In this document: in pieces, positions 17,632 to 23,992 of the stretch
Position numbering within the stretch: position 1 is the first letter of the stretch
Layout of the letters: the number at the start of each line of letters is the position of its first letter
IMG/VR virus record: IMGVR_UViG_3300023179_000389
Coordinates: 1-28,801 of that record
DNA from: a virus
Length of the DNA: 28,801 bases
Direction: 5' to 3' (one strand)
The notes under the pieces: model-generated
Told to the model about the DNA's origin: nothing
The model's database searches: none
Seen by the model: the letters and a program-made list of their open reading frames with translations, nothing else
Position numbers and translations under genes: made by a program

Positions 17632-17907
17632 TCAGCTTCTAGTTAAGCCTATAATTTTTTCTATTTGCTTTTCTATCATTGGCTTTCGGTTTGGCCAATA
17701 TATGTACTCTTTATCCGCAGTCTTTAGCAATTTTACCAAAAAAGGAACAATTAGCTTTTCTACTTCCAGCAATTTTTGTTTGTAAGTCTCGACTGTCTGC
17801 TCAGTTTCGGCAACAACTTTGTTATACTCTTCTTCACTGACCGCAGAAAACCCGAAATCATCTTCTGCATCAAGATAGTCACTCATTATGGTTTTAATAT
17901 CTGTCAT
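17632..17907 (-). CDS. conserved T4-like phage hypothetical (WPNR motif, 91 aa)
   Basis: An acidic N-terminus (MSDYLDAEDDFGFSAVSEEE), then a helical region LLEVEKLIVPFLVKLLKTA, and a C-terminal KEYIYWPNRKPMIEKQIEKI. Short proteins with an acidic DDFGF stretch and an I.WPNR...Q..K end recur in T4-like marine phages (recalled), so this is a conserved family of unknown function. The start lies 2 nt after the upstream stop with no Shine-Dalgarno, implying coupling. Confidence 0.75.
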   Translation of the reverse strand: MTDIKTIMSDYLDAEDDFGFSAVSEEEYNKVVAETEQTVETYKQKLLEVEKLIVPFLVKLLKTADKEYIYWPNRKPMIEKQIEKIIGLTRS

Positions 17908-17909
17908 AA

Positions 17910-18086
17910 TTAATACTCAAACATAGTCAACAAAATGCCATTATCATCGATACGATTCTTTATATCAGGCTTTTGATCATAGAATCCTATTACTACTAGG
18001 CCTCCAGGTGTCAGAGGAAAACTATCCGGTAAAGATCCTAAACTAACAGTAATAAAAACATATAGTGACAAAACAATTCTACTCAT
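17910..18086 (-). CDS. small exported or membrane protein with N-terminal signal (58 aa)
   Basis: The start at 18086-18084 is chosen because a strong AAGGAG site lies 4 nt upstream; a longer reading from 18143 would discard it. The site and start are inside the last codons of the upstream gene, overlapping its end. The product opens MSRIVLSLYVFITVSLGSLP, a short hydrophobic stretch like a signal peptide or membrane anchor, followed by PLTPGGLVVIGFYDQKPDIKN. No family assigned with confidence. Confidence 0.65.
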   Translation of the reverse strand: MSRIVLSLYVFITVSLGSLPDSFPLTPGGLVVIGFYDQKPDIKNRIDDNGILLTMFEY

Positions 18087-18465
18087 TGGACTCCTTTCTT
18101 TTACTATCAGCCAATGCTTTACGTTCAGCATCAAATGGAACATTAAATTTATCTAGCTGTTGATGCATAGCTCTAAATCTAGCTAACTCAACTTCTCTAA
18201 TGGCATCCAGAGTCAACAACTCATGTCGCAATTCTGTTAAATTTTTTCGATGTGTATCCACCACATCTAGAACATATGTATTTTTAATTTCCGCATCTCG
18301 CATCTTGGAAGCATAGTGTTCTCCTACTCGCATAGAGAGTTTTACCTGAGCAATACTTTTCATCACACGCTTTCTTTGCACCTTGTTAGCATCTAAAGAC
18401 TTTTTAGACTCGGTGATTGCACCACGAAGGTCTGCAATTAAGTTATCCTTTGGTTTCACTCTCAT
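18079..18465 (-). CDS. hypothetical coiled-coil protein (128 aa)
   Basis: The ATG at 18465-18463 has an AAGG site just upstream; an in-frame GTG 4 codons earlier lies inside the upstream small ORF. The protein is a long charged helix throughout (for example IADLRGAITESKKSLDANK, then LTELRHELLTLDAIREVELA), consistent with a coiled coil of about 100 residues. Its last codons contain the ribosome binding site of the next gene. The function is unknown. Confidence 0.65.
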   Translation of the reverse strand: MRVKPKDNLIADLRGAITESKKSLDANKVQRKRVMKSIAQVKLSMRVGEHYASKMRDAEIKNTYVLDVVDTHRKNLTELRHELLTLDAIREVELARFRAMHQQLDKFNVPFDAERKALADSKRKESNE

Positions 18466-18466
18466 A

Positions 18467-18532
18467 TTACCTTGCACCTAAAGAAGTTAAACAAATAAGC
18501 ATAAAACTTCCTACAATATACAAAAAAAACAT
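18467..18532 (-). CDS. 21-aa hydrophobic peptide
   Basis: The frame MFFLYIVGSFMLICLTSLGA plus a final Arg fits exactly between the 120-codon and 128-codon genes. It is preceded by an AGGAG site that overlaps the upstream stop, and its stop is 1 nt before the next ATG. Almost every residue is hydrophobic, so it would be a membrane peptide or a lipoprotein-like signal segment. Placement and ribosome binding site favour a real gene, but at this length chance is not excluded. Confidence 0.45.
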   Translation of the reverse strand: MFFLYIVGSFMLICLTSLGAR

Positions 18533-18542
18533 TATAAGGCTC

Positions 18543-18905
18543 CTAATATTTTAGTGGTGGTGTTACTTGCGATGATCCTACTTTATGTATGCAGTGCGTA
18601 CAAGAAGGATTGGCAGCCTTACACTGAGCACAAATTGTATCAGTATTGGTAGTCCAACTTATGCCGTACGATGGGCCATTTGGTGTGAGATTATACGAAC
18701 CGATATATGGATCAGAATAGTGTGATTGATTATAAATTTTTTGCTGTTCTTTATCCATCAAGTGTTGAATAAATTTAAGTATAGCACGAGATAAGTTAGT
18801 CTCGCTATATTGCTCTAGAGGTGAAGTACACTTAGGCATAGAATCCAGCTTCATTGTAATCCAACTCTTTAGTAGCTCTAAATCTTTTGTAGTATAATCC
18901 GTCAT
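18543..18905 (-). CDS. hypothetical protein with C-terminal CxxC zinc motif (120 aa)
   Basis: The N-terminal 55 residues are helical (DLELLKSWITMKLDSM, RAILKFIQHLMDKEQQ). The middle is Tyr/Ser/Pro-rich. Near the C-terminus, Cys92, Cys95, Cys102 and Cys105 (CAQC, six residues, CTHC) form a likely zinc-binding knuckle. No Shine-Dalgarno is visible before the ATG, which lies 9 nt after the upstream stop. Unknown function, perhaps a small adaptor. Confidence 0.65.
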   Translation of the reverse strand: MTDYTTKDLELLKSWITMKLDSMPKCTSPLEQYSETNLSRAILKFIQHLMDKEQQKIYNQSHYSDPYIGSYNLTPNGPSYGISWTTNTDTICAQCKAANPSCTHCIHKVGSSQVTPPLKY

Positions 18906-18914
18906 AATGTATAT

Positions 18915-19178
18915 CTATGCTACTTTTCCTTCGTTGCGATGAATACGATCTTGTACTTGCATCAACAATCTTTTAAACATTCGCATTTGAGCCGCAATTA
19001 CTCCACTGACCTCGTGTGCAGTAAGTGTACATGCATGACCTAATATTGTTACTTCCAAATCTTCGTACGGATGCTTTTCTGCCAAATCATCACTAACACG
19101 ATTTAGTGTATCTAGTATTGTTTTATATTTTTCTACCAAGTCAAAATCACTAAGTGGTATTGTTACATCTAGGTCCAT
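18915..19178 (-). CDS. hypothetical protein (87 aa)
   Basis: The first codons overlap the end of the 180-codon gene by 10 nt, and a GGGAG site lies 7 nt before the ATG inside that gene. The protein has an acidic helical N-terminal half and a C-terminal helix (SGVIAAQMRMFKRLLMQVQDR). No recognised domain. Overlap and ribosome binding site support coupled translation. Confidence 0.65.
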   Translation of the reverse strand: MDLDVTIPLSDFDLVEKYKTILDTLNRVSDDLAEKHPYEDLEVTILGHACTLTAHEVSGVIAAQMRMFKRLLMQVQDRIHRNEGKVA

Positions 19179-19711
19179 AAATGCTCCCTAACATCAATAA
19201 TTCGTTTCAACATATTAGCATCTTCTGTACTATATTGTCTTGTTAAATTTAAATATTCTTCAAATCCAATTTCTGAACTATCCAAATCTTTTCTGTGTGG
19301 TCTAACATCATGCCACCACAAATATACTTCTAATATTTCTTTAGCTGCATGAGCTTGCTCAGGACTTCTTTGGTCTACAGGAAAACTATCATCATCAAAC
19401 GTAGCTTCTAGTAGCAAGTTAGCAACACCTCGCTCACGAGAGCGAAACCATTCATCGCTACGAAACATCCAAGGCACTCGTGTCAGCACACGTTCTCTTA
19501 AAGATGGATCTTGATTATGATTTCGCCAATAACAACTGGCTTGTTCAATTTCCACATAGTCAGTAACTAGCTGCATAACAGCATGTAGCATTATGGTATC
19601 TTTATCCCAATAATTAGGCGCAAGTGTCTTTATTTTAACAATATTATATCGCTGGGTAGTACGGAAAGCGATCCAATCTATCACTCGACTACAAACTCGC
19701 TCAAATACCAT
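19169..19711 (-). CDS. conserved phage hypothetical protein (180 aa)
   Basis: An excellent CGGAGG site precedes the ATG. The product is rich in Trp, Arg and Asp, with IKTLAPNYWDKDTIMLHAVMQ near residue 28, RSREGVANLLLEA-like text (RSRERGVANLL) near residue 95, and EILEVYLWWHDVRPHRKD near residue 125. Related 'LE.Y.WW...RP.R' proteins are found in large tailed phages (recalled), without known function. No catalytic motif can be assigned. Confidence 0.75.
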   Translation of the reverse strand: MVFERVCSRVIDWIAFRTTQRYNIVKIKTLAPNYWDKDTIMLHAVMQLVTDYVEIEQASCYWRNHNQDPSLRERVLTRVPWMFRSDEWFRSRERGVANLLLEATFDDDSFPVDQRSPEQAHAAKEILEVYLWWHDVRPHRKDLDSSEIGFEEYLNLTRQYSTEDANMLKRIIDVREHLWT

Positions 19712-19755
19712 CTTTAACCTCCGCTTAGTCCAAACGCTTTAGTATCCAAATATCA

Positions 19756-19965
19756 CTATCCAAAAAGATAGTCATCTTCAGTACCCTCATCAAACCAAAT
19801 TCGCACTCTAACACACAAGAACTTAACAAACAATTCACGGTATCGCTCACTCAAGTAATACTCATCAAGATAAGGCTTTCTAATCTTACACACAGGCACT
19901 AAAACCCAATGGCAAGGGTTCAGTATCACCGTAATTTCACCACCGCTATAGCTCAACCAACGCAT
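19756..19965 (-). CDS. hypothetical protein (69 aa)
   Basis: Beta-rich N-terminal half (GGEITVILNPCHWVLVPVC) and a C-terminal helix containing LSERYRELFVKFL, ending acidic. The DNA for the RELFVK segment contains an 18-bp sequence also found in the next gene upstream. The Shine-Dalgarno is weak. A possible sigma70 promoter lies in the upstream gene (20001-20028). No known family. Confidence 0.6.
   Translation of the reverse strand: MRWLSYSGGEITVILNPCHWVLVPVCKIRKPYLDEYYLSERYRELFVKFLCVRVRIWFDEGTEDDYLFG
19822..19839 (-). repeat. 18-bp repeat shared with 20088-20105, copy 1
   Basis: An exact 18-bp match (plus-strand CTTAACAAACAATTCACG) encoding RELFVK in the same frame as in the neighbouring gene. 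Flanking bases also partly agree, suggesting local duplication or exchange. Confidence 0.7.
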
Positions 19966-19988
19966 AATTATAGCTCATTCCAAAGAAA

Positions 19989-20231
19989 TTATCGCTCACT
20001 ATTATATCTATCAACAATACTTAACCAATCACGAGCATCACACTCGTGACCCAGATTACCAAAACGGTTCTGGTACTCAAGGATTTCCTTAACAAACAAT
20101 TCACGATCACTTTCACTTAATGTTTCCCAAGATTGGTGTATTTGCTCACATACGGCACCTACCACATAGGTACGACGACCTAGTGCGTATCTAAATGCAC
20201 AAAACAGTATTACAGGATTTATACTACTCAT
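19989..20231 (-). CDS. conserved phage hypothetical protein (80 aa)
   Basis: Begun at the ATG at 20231-20229, which overlaps the end of the 84-codon gene; an in-frame codon at 20246 is further inside it. The sequence MSSINPVILFCAFRYALGR then YVVGAVCEQIHQSWETLS matches a small protein type (ILFCAFRYALGR...YVV) that is common in phages and plasmids and uncharacterised (recalled). It shares the LSE..RELFVK stretch with the next gene downstream. Confidence 0.75.
   Translation of the reverse strand: MSSINPVILFCAFRYALGRRTYVVGAVCEQIHQSWETLSESDRELFVKEILEYQNRFGNLGHECDARDWLSIVDRYNSER
20001..20028 (-). promoter_or_regulatory. possible sigma70 promoter inside the 80-codon gene
   Basis: Minus-strand TTGGTT (20023-20028) and TATAAT (20001-20006) with a 16-bp spacer. 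The -10 is perfect but the -35 is weak. It could serve the 69-codon gene. Confidence 0.35.
20088..20105 (-). repeat. 18-bp repeat shared with 19822-19839, copy 2
   Basis: The second copy of the 18-bp sequence, in the same strand and frame, again encoding RELFVK. Confidence 0.7.
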
Positions 20232-20478
20232 GTGATAGTTTATCAAAAATTGGTTTTAATTGAGTAAACACCATAGCTGCTTCACGTTTACTTAGTCGTA
20301 GCTGATTAAGCTGTATCATAGCGCATAAACCATTTACGAAGGCTTGTGAAGTTATCATTTGTTCGTGGCGATTCATACCACGACGGTTCACACACTTTTG
20401 GTAGTATTGCTTGATTACTGTACTGGCTTCGACGGCTTTTTCGCTTAATTCAACGTTTGGTGTTTTGTGCTTTTTCAT
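20224..20478 (-). CDS. hypothetical protein (84 aa)
   Basis: A basic helical protein opening MKKHKTPNVELSEKAVEAS, with KRRGMN-like basic text (CVNRRGMNRHEQMITSQAF) and a C-terminal LSKREAAMVFTQLKPIFDKL. The ATG is 1 nt after the upstream stop, so it is translated with the preceding gene. No family recognised. The second gene of the unit driven by the promoter at 20782-20808. Confidence 0.65.
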   Translation of the reverse strand: MKKHKTPNVELSEKAVEASTVIKQYYQKCVNRRGMNRHEQMITSQAFVNGLCAMIQLNQLRLSKREAAMVFTQLKPIFDKLSHE

Positions 20479-20479
20479 A

Positions 20480-20743
20480 TTATTTTTCCATAAGTGAGGT
20501 TATGTGTTCTTGGTGTGCTTGTACTATTTGCTCAACCTCTTCTGCACTCTTTGGTGTATGTGTAGCAAAGCGATGCGACTCATTAAGTATTTGTTCAGTA
20601 ATGATAGCAACGTCCTCCATAAATTTAGGACATACTGTTGGACCTGTAACTGAGCCTCTTAGTACGCCTGCTGCACGAGTTTGTAGCTGGATCAGGGCTA
20701 CTTTTTTGAATAGTTCCGATCTTTCCTGAGATTTTTGGTCCAT
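20480..20743 (-). CDS. hypothetical protein (87 aa), first gene of its unit
   Basis: An alpha-helical, charged product (MDQKSQERSELFKKVALIQL ... EEVEQIVQAHQEHITSLM). A GGA-type site lies before the ATG and a GGAGG further upstream. A sigma70 promoter with a consensus -35 lies 40-65 nt upstream. No known domain. It leads the chain of minus-strand small genes that runs down to about 16.9 kb. Confidence 0.65.
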   Translation of the reverse strand: MDQKSQERSELFKKVALIQLQTRAAGVLRGSVTGPTVCPKFMEDVAIITEQILNESHRFATHTPKSAEEVEQIVQAHQEHITSLMEK

Positions 20744-20781
20744 AGAAATTCCAAGGCCTCCGTGTTTGTGTATATTCTTAT

Positions 20782-20808
20782 ATTATAGGCTATATTAAAT
20801 CTTGTCAA
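20782..20808 (-). promoter_or_regulatory. sigma70 early promoter for the 20.7-16.9 kb gene run
   Basis: Minus-strand TTGACA (20803-20808) and TATAAT (20782-20787). Both boxes are perfect, but the spacer is only 15 bp; shifting the -10 by 2 bp gives TAATAT at 17 bp. The remainder of the 196-bp gap (20744-20939) shows no credible gene. Confidence 0.55.
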
Positions 20809-20939
20809 ACAGAAAATGCTTATACAGCAATTTTGGATTTGGACAGGTTTTTAGGCTTATATGACAAAAATGGATTCTTAGTTTGGCAGTTACTTATAGG
20901 AATCTTTGTTCTTTTTATTTTCTGGCTTAAAAGTGTTTT

Positions 20940-21665
20940 TTAATCTCTTAAAAAGGGATTCTTTTTCTTGGTGCCTGGTGCTAGGCTATAATCACTGTGT
21001 GGCATCTTTTTAATTTTTATCTCGGCTTGCACTTCATAATATTCACTTCTAGTAGCTACACGAACCTTAAAGTCGCCACTACCGGATAATACTGGTATTT
21101 TTTTATTTAACTTATATGGGTTTGCGGATGATACCATATAGAAGTCATCACCGGCTTGCATATAATGGGCAGGTGCGGTTTTGCCCACAGTATAGTGTTC
21201 GGTTACTACTTTACCTAAGTTGTAGTTTTCTTTGCTGGCTATGTAACGATTTACACCAGGTTGGCTAAAGAACTGTTTCATAACGTGTAGTGGTACGGCA
21301 CCTGGCTCTTTTAATCCAGTTTTAGTTGTAGGTATCTTTAATTTATCAAATGGTATACCACTAAACTTAGCTATGTCCTTTAGGAATTGTTTGGTCTGCT
21401 CAGAGTTATTGAGGAGATCTACTGTGTACTGTGCTGCGGGTGTAGTATAGGTGGTGTGCCATTTGCCGTCGGTGTAGTACACACGAGGGTTAGAAAGATT
21501 ATCGGTGTGGTTCATTTTTACTTCAAACCAAACTTCTTTCCGATTGTAAGTTACTTTTACGTCGGGGTAATCGGTACCTACTTTGGGTCTTTCTGCTTTA
21601 ACGCCTGGTATTTTGTCAATATTTTTGGCGACATCCTTCTCGTACTTATCAGATTTTGCACTCAT
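20940..21665 (-). CDS. PD-(D/E)XK nuclease-like protein
   Basis: A 241-residue protein. The N-terminal 60 residues carry the signature of the PD-(D/E)XK nuclease fold: Glu9 in the first helix, Pro34-Asp35 (TDYPDVKV), and Glu48-Val49-Lys50 (WFEVKM) after a beta strand, so the catalytic D...ExK triad looks intact. The middle has helices for substrate contact, and the C-terminus is basic (KIKKMPHSDY ... KKKNPF). Similar proteins with EVKMNHTDN occur in cyanophage-like myoviruses (recalled). It has its own GATAAATA late promoter, so it is likely made with the virion genes. The substrate is unknown; roles in DNA processing, recombination or exclusion of rivals are possible. Confidence 0.75.
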   Translation of the reverse strand: MSAKSDKYEKDVAKNIDKIPGVKAERPKVGTDYPDVKVTYNRKEVWFEVKMNHTDNLSNPRVYYTDGKWHTTYTTPAAQYTVDLLNNSEQTKQFLKDIAKFSGIPFDKLKIPTTKTGLKEPGAVPLHVMKQFFSQPGVNRYIASKENYNLGKVVTEHYTVGKTAPAHYMQAGDDFYMVSSANPYKLNKKIPVLSGSGDFKVRVATRSEYYEVQAEIKIKKMPHSDYSLAPGTKKKNPFLRD

Positions 21666-21701
21666 GCAGTTAATGTGGTAAATAATTAAGTTGGTTATTT
21701 T

Positions 21702-21709
21702 TATTTATC
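21702..21709 (-). promoter_or_regulatory. late promoter GATAAATA of the nuclease-like gene
   Basis: Minus-strand GATAAATA, 36 nt before the ATG at 21665, in an AT-rich 189-bp gap. It matches the late consensus seen before the baseplate genes. Confidence 0.6.
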
Positions 21710-21794
21710 CTTGAATATACTAATACTTGCAGGCTTTAGAATAGCCGTCTATTTTTTATTTAATTATTTTTTAAGTATTTGAGGAAACTAAGGA

Positions 21795-21831
21795 TCCGGA
21801 ATATGTCTGTTAAAACAAGTATTCCGGAATA
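21795..21831. repeat. dyad with a 12-bp perfect palindrome
   Basis: TCCGGAATA (21795-21803) and TATTCCGGA (21820-21828) form a 9-bp inverted repeat with a 16-nt spacer. The right arm is itself part of the perfect palindrome TATTCCGGAATA (21820-21831). There is no T-tract on either side, so an operator or RNA-processing site is more likely than a terminator. Confidence 0.5.
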
Positions 21832-21854
21832 TCTTTGGAATGATCTGGTATTAT

Positions 21855-22121
21855 CTAAGATCGGTGGTATCGGGTATTGGCACCTAGTGCATCTAGGAGA
21901 TCTTTGTCGGTCTTAAATACACCAATTTTATATGGTGCACCTTTCTTGAACTGATAAGTTTCACCACTGGCGGATACTACGGCTACTAAGGGTGCGTTAC
22001 GTTTGGGATCACCACGGAATACTAACTTTCCACCGTCGTGGTTCTTAACAATAGTAAGGGCACTGGAATTCTGTGCTTCTTGTATCTTTGCTAGGTGTTG
22101 GCGAAATAGTTTTAAGTCCAT
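21855..22121 (-). CDS. hypothetical late protein (88 aa) with leaderless geometry
   Basis: The product opens MDLKLFRQHLAKIQEAQ, then beta strands (GKLVFRGDP, APLVAVVSASGETYQFKK) and a helical end; a compact alpha/beta protein of unknown family. There is no alternative start nearby and no Shine-Dalgarno. A perfect TATAAATA late element ends 5 nt before the ATG, which places the expected +1 on the A of the start codon, so the message is probably leaderless. It is isolated from the early genes upstream by that promoter. Confidence 0.65.
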   Translation of the reverse strand: MDLKLFRQHLAKIQEAQNSSALTIVKNHDGGKLVFRGDPKRNAPLVAVVSASGETYQFKKGAPYKIGVFKTDKDLLDALGANTRYHRS

Positions 22122-22126
22122 ACTAC

Positions 22127-22134
22127 TATTTATA
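22127..22134 (-). promoter_or_regulatory. perfect late promoter TATAAATA
   Basis: Minus-strand TATAAATA, an exact T4 late consensus, 5 nt before the ATG at 22121. If it is used with T4 spacing, transcription starts at or next to the start codon. Confidence 0.65.
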
Positions 22135-22139
22135 TGGTG

Positions 22140-22349
22140 TTACTGTTTGGCTTCTGTGGTGTGGGAAGGCTTTTGGAACTCACTCATTTCCTCGATCAGG
22201 TGTATTTCACCACCACGACGAAGGTACTCTTTACCACCATCTACAAAGATTTTACCACAAGGGCAAAAAGCCAAGTGGTGTCGATGCACACTTTCCACAA
22301 TAGTGTTACAGTTGCGGCATCTGGCCTTATTGCTAATAATGTTACTCAT
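22140..22349 (-). CDS. small zinc-ribbon phage protein, possibly DUF7695 type
   Basis: A 69-residue protein with KARCRNCNTIVESVHRHH, then FCPCGKIFVDGG and EYLRRGG. Cys11, Cys14, Cys29 and Cys31, with several His residues, form a zinc ribbon. The C..C...ES.HRH...C.CG.IFVDGG..YLRRGG pattern is very common in tailed phages; I recall it as DUF7695, but the number is from memory. Function unknown. The first codons overlap the end of the upstream gene. Confidence 0.8.
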   Translation of the reverse strand: MSNIISNKARCRNCNTIVESVHRHHLAFCPCGKIFVDGGKEYLRRGGEIHLIEEMSEFQKPSHTTEAKQ

Positions 22350-22578
22350 ACTTTTTATATCCTGGTTCTAATATATTGGCTAGTGGTGTTTGATGCTCGT
22401 GCAAGAAGTCACAGATCTTGTCCAGCATCTCACGTTGGCCCATTAGGAACATTTTGTAATTTTCAGAAGTTGCGCCAATAGTATCTTGGCCTTTTAATTC
22501 CAGGTCGTGGCTTAGTTGATCAATGTGGCACCATAGTTCCATGGCGTCAAGATATTCCTTTTCCTTCCAGTCTGTCAT
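22342..22578 (-). CDS. hypothetical protein (78 aa)
   Basis: Good AGGAG site before the ATG. A helical, acidic protein (YLDAMELWCHIDQLSHDLEL, then GQREMLDKICDFLHEH). It overlaps the zinc-ribbon gene by 8 nt. No known family. It belongs to the early operon read from 24201-24230. Confidence 0.65.
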   Translation of the reverse strand: MTDWKEKEYLDAMELWCHIDQLSHDLELKGQDTIGATSENYKMFLMGQREMLDKICDFLHEHQTPLANILEPGYKKYE

Positions 22579-22590
22579 AACTTCTCCTAT

Positions 22591-22788
22591 TTAATTTTGA
22601 TTATTTAGTTTTTCGATGTCGCCTTTAATAAGTCCATCTTCTATTAATCTAGCACAGGTTCTGCCAAAAAAGCCTTGTAGTTGCCAGGCCAAACCAGTAT
22701 CTACTAACAGTTGAGCAGCCTCGAGGTAAGTTTCTTCGTCACACTCTTCGATGCCTTCCAAGATCATTACTGCGGTAAATGTATTCAT
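22591..22788 (-). CDS. conserved small phage protein, possibly DUF7417 type
   Basis: A 65-residue acidic protein: MNTFTAVMILEGIEECDEE, then LLVDTGLAWQLQGFFGRTC and RLIEDGLI. The LVDTGLAW.LQG.FGR(T)...LI..G.I pattern recurs in many tailed phages, and I recall it as DUF7417 (not checked). Function unknown. An AAGGA site lies within the last codons of the gene upstream, whose stop is 1 nt before this ATG. Confidence 0.8.
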   Translation of the reverse strand: MNTFTAVMILEGIEECDEETYLEAAQLLVDTGLAWQLQGFFGRTCARLIEDGLIKGDIEKLNNQN

Positions 22789-22789
22789 A

Positions 22790-23026
22790 TTATTCCTTTT
22801 CTATCTTTTCTAAAAGGTTTTGTATAGCGAGAGCCACATTTGGTCGCTGCACTATTTCACTGAAGTCGGCATTGGTCTGTATAAGCTCCAGCTCCTGTTT
22901 AATTAAGTTTACAATCCTTGCGGTGGCGGCTTCATAACCAGCCAGATAGTTTCCACAATCCTGCTTGCTTACAAAACCTGCGGTGTTGATGCAGTGTTCC
23001 TCGGCCAACTCTAATGGGTTTTTCAT
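22790..23026 (-). CDS. hypothetical protein (78 aa)
   Basis: A strong AAGGAG site 4 nt before the ATG overlaps the stop region of the upstream gene. The product has FVSKQDCGNYLAGYEAA near residue 18 and a long C-terminal helix (RIVNLIKQELELIQT, ALAIQNLLEKIEKE). The function is unknown. Confidence 0.65.
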   Translation of the reverse strand: MKNPLELAEEHCINTAGFVSKQDCGNYLAGYEAATARIVNLIKQELELIQTNADFSEIVQRPNVALAIQNLLEKIEKE

Positions 23027-23034
23027 GTTACTCC

Positions 23035-23331
23035 TTACTTGCGTTTAAACTTATACTCCACACTGGCGTGCCTTCGCTCGTCATACAGGTTTGTGGCGTT
23101 TACTGTGTGCACTTCACCGACTTTATAGTAGTGGTAATCCGACTCAAGTATCTCTACGTTTACTATTGAGTTCCAACCACAATGGTTTCTGCGATTGGAT
23201 TTGGTTACTACTCGCACTGTGGCTCCTTCCTTATCATGGAAGTTGCTTAGGAAATAGGTCTTGCCTACTTGTATCTCGGCATGGCGTTTGGCAACGGCAC
23301 GTCTCATAGCTTGAACATTTAATCTAACCAT
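23035..23331 (-). CDS. hypothetical basic protein, possible SH3-like fold (98 aa)
   Basis: The ATG has a GGAG site 6 nt upstream, overlapping the end of the 54-codon gene. A basic N-terminal helix (RLNVQAMRRAVAKRHAEI) is followed by a beta-rich domain: VGKTYFLSNFHDKEGATVR, then WNSIVNVEILES and KVGEVHTVNATNLYD. The 'VGK.Y......GA.V.V' strand pattern suggests a small SH3-like barrel, but this is only an impression. No assigned family. Confidence 0.65.
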   Translation of the reverse strand: MVRLNVQAMRRAVAKRHAEIQVGKTYFLSNFHDKEGATVRVVTKSNRRNHCGWNSIVNVEILESDYHYYKVGEVHTVNATNLYDERRHASVEYKFKRK

Positions 23332-23334
23332 AAT

Positions 23335-23499
23335 TTACTCCGCAAGTGTGTTTTTAATGTGCTCCTCTAACCACTCTTTTGAGTTCCACTCTTCTTCGGT
23401 GCCGAATCGTGGTTTGACTCCTACAACATCCTTGTAAATGTTGATAAACTGTTCCTGAAGCAGTTGAATCTCGGTCAATTCGGTTCTCCAATCTTTCAT
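23335..23499 (-). CDS. hypothetical acidic protein (54 aa)
   Basis: An unbroken 55-codon frame filling the gap between the 98- and 89-codon genes. It has a GGAG site 6 nt before the ATG and a stop 3 nt before the next ATG. The product (MKDWRTELTEIQLLQEQ ... EEWNSKEWLEEHIKNTLAE) is helical, Trp- and Glu-rich. Packing, ribosome binding site and amino-acid composition all support a real gene. The function is unknown. Confidence 0.7.
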   Translation of the reverse strand: MKDWRTELTEIQLLQEQFINIYKDVVGVKPRFGTEEEWNSKEWLEEHIKNTLAE

Positions 23500-23502
23500 A
23501 AC

Positions 23503-23772
23503 TTACTCCAAAATAGTTAAAACATTATCCGAGTTGGTTCGCTCTTGATAGTCGGTACTAAAATTAACGTGATGCAACACCATTCGGTTGTTGGCTCGGG
23601 TCTGAGTAGGGTTATTGTATATCATAGTGATAGGCTTGTCCAGCTTAATGATATGATTGAACCCTCGAGGCTCGGTGATCGACTCGATAACAACCCCGGT
23701 GTAAGGCTTACCAGAGAATACACCCTCGACTTTGCGACCTACTAAATTGGTTTTGTACTGTTCTGTATTCAT
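23503..23772 (-). CDS. hypothetical beta-rich protein (89 aa)
   Basis: I start at the ATG at 23772-23770, 1 nt after the upstream stop, rather than the longer reading to 23856, which would overlap that gene extensively. The product (MNTEQYKTNLVGRKVEGVFS, YTGVVIESITEPRGFNHIIK, LDKPITMIYN) looks like a small beta barrel in which 'GRKVEG...Y.G.V' resembles SH3-like small domains. This is inference from pattern. Part of the early operon. Confidence 0.65.
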   Translation of the reverse strand: MNTEQYKTNLVGRKVEGVFSGKPYTGVVIESITEPRGFNHIIKLDKPITMIYNNPTQTRANNRMVLHHVNFSTDYQERTNSDNVLTILE

Positions 23773-23773
23773 A

Positions 23774-23980
23774 TTAATTAACCCAATAGTTAGTGACCTC
23801 AACACGATCAAGAAGTAGCTTCTTGGCGGCGTAATAGGCCTCAACACTACACTCACCGTTCAGCATAGCCACTTTGGCGAACCCTATGCACTTTAACACG
23901 TTCTCAGGAGTCCACTCAACACCGCACTTATCAATAAGGCTAGCGAACTTCTCGGCTTGTTCTTGAACACTCTTATTCAT
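23774..23980 (-). CDS. hypothetical helical protein (68 aa)
   Basis: A GAGG site lies before the ATG. The product is helical with several Cys (VQEQAEKFASLIDKCGVEW, LKCIGFAKVAMLNGECS) and ends LLLDRVEVTNYWVN. No family recognised. Second gene of the early operon starting at the 24.2-kb promoter. Confidence 0.65.
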   Translation of the reverse strand: MNKSVQEQAEKFASLIDKCGVEWTPENVLKCIGFAKVAMLNGECSVEAYYAAKKLLLDRVEVTNYWVN

Positions 23981-23992
23981 CTTAATACCTCA

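Noticed and set aside
20820-20942. A plus-strand open frame ending in a hydrophobic stretch (LVWQLLIGIFVLFIFWLKSVF region).
   Set aside because: Only internal TTG starts, no ribosome binding site, and opposite strand to all neighbours; not strong enough to call a gene.
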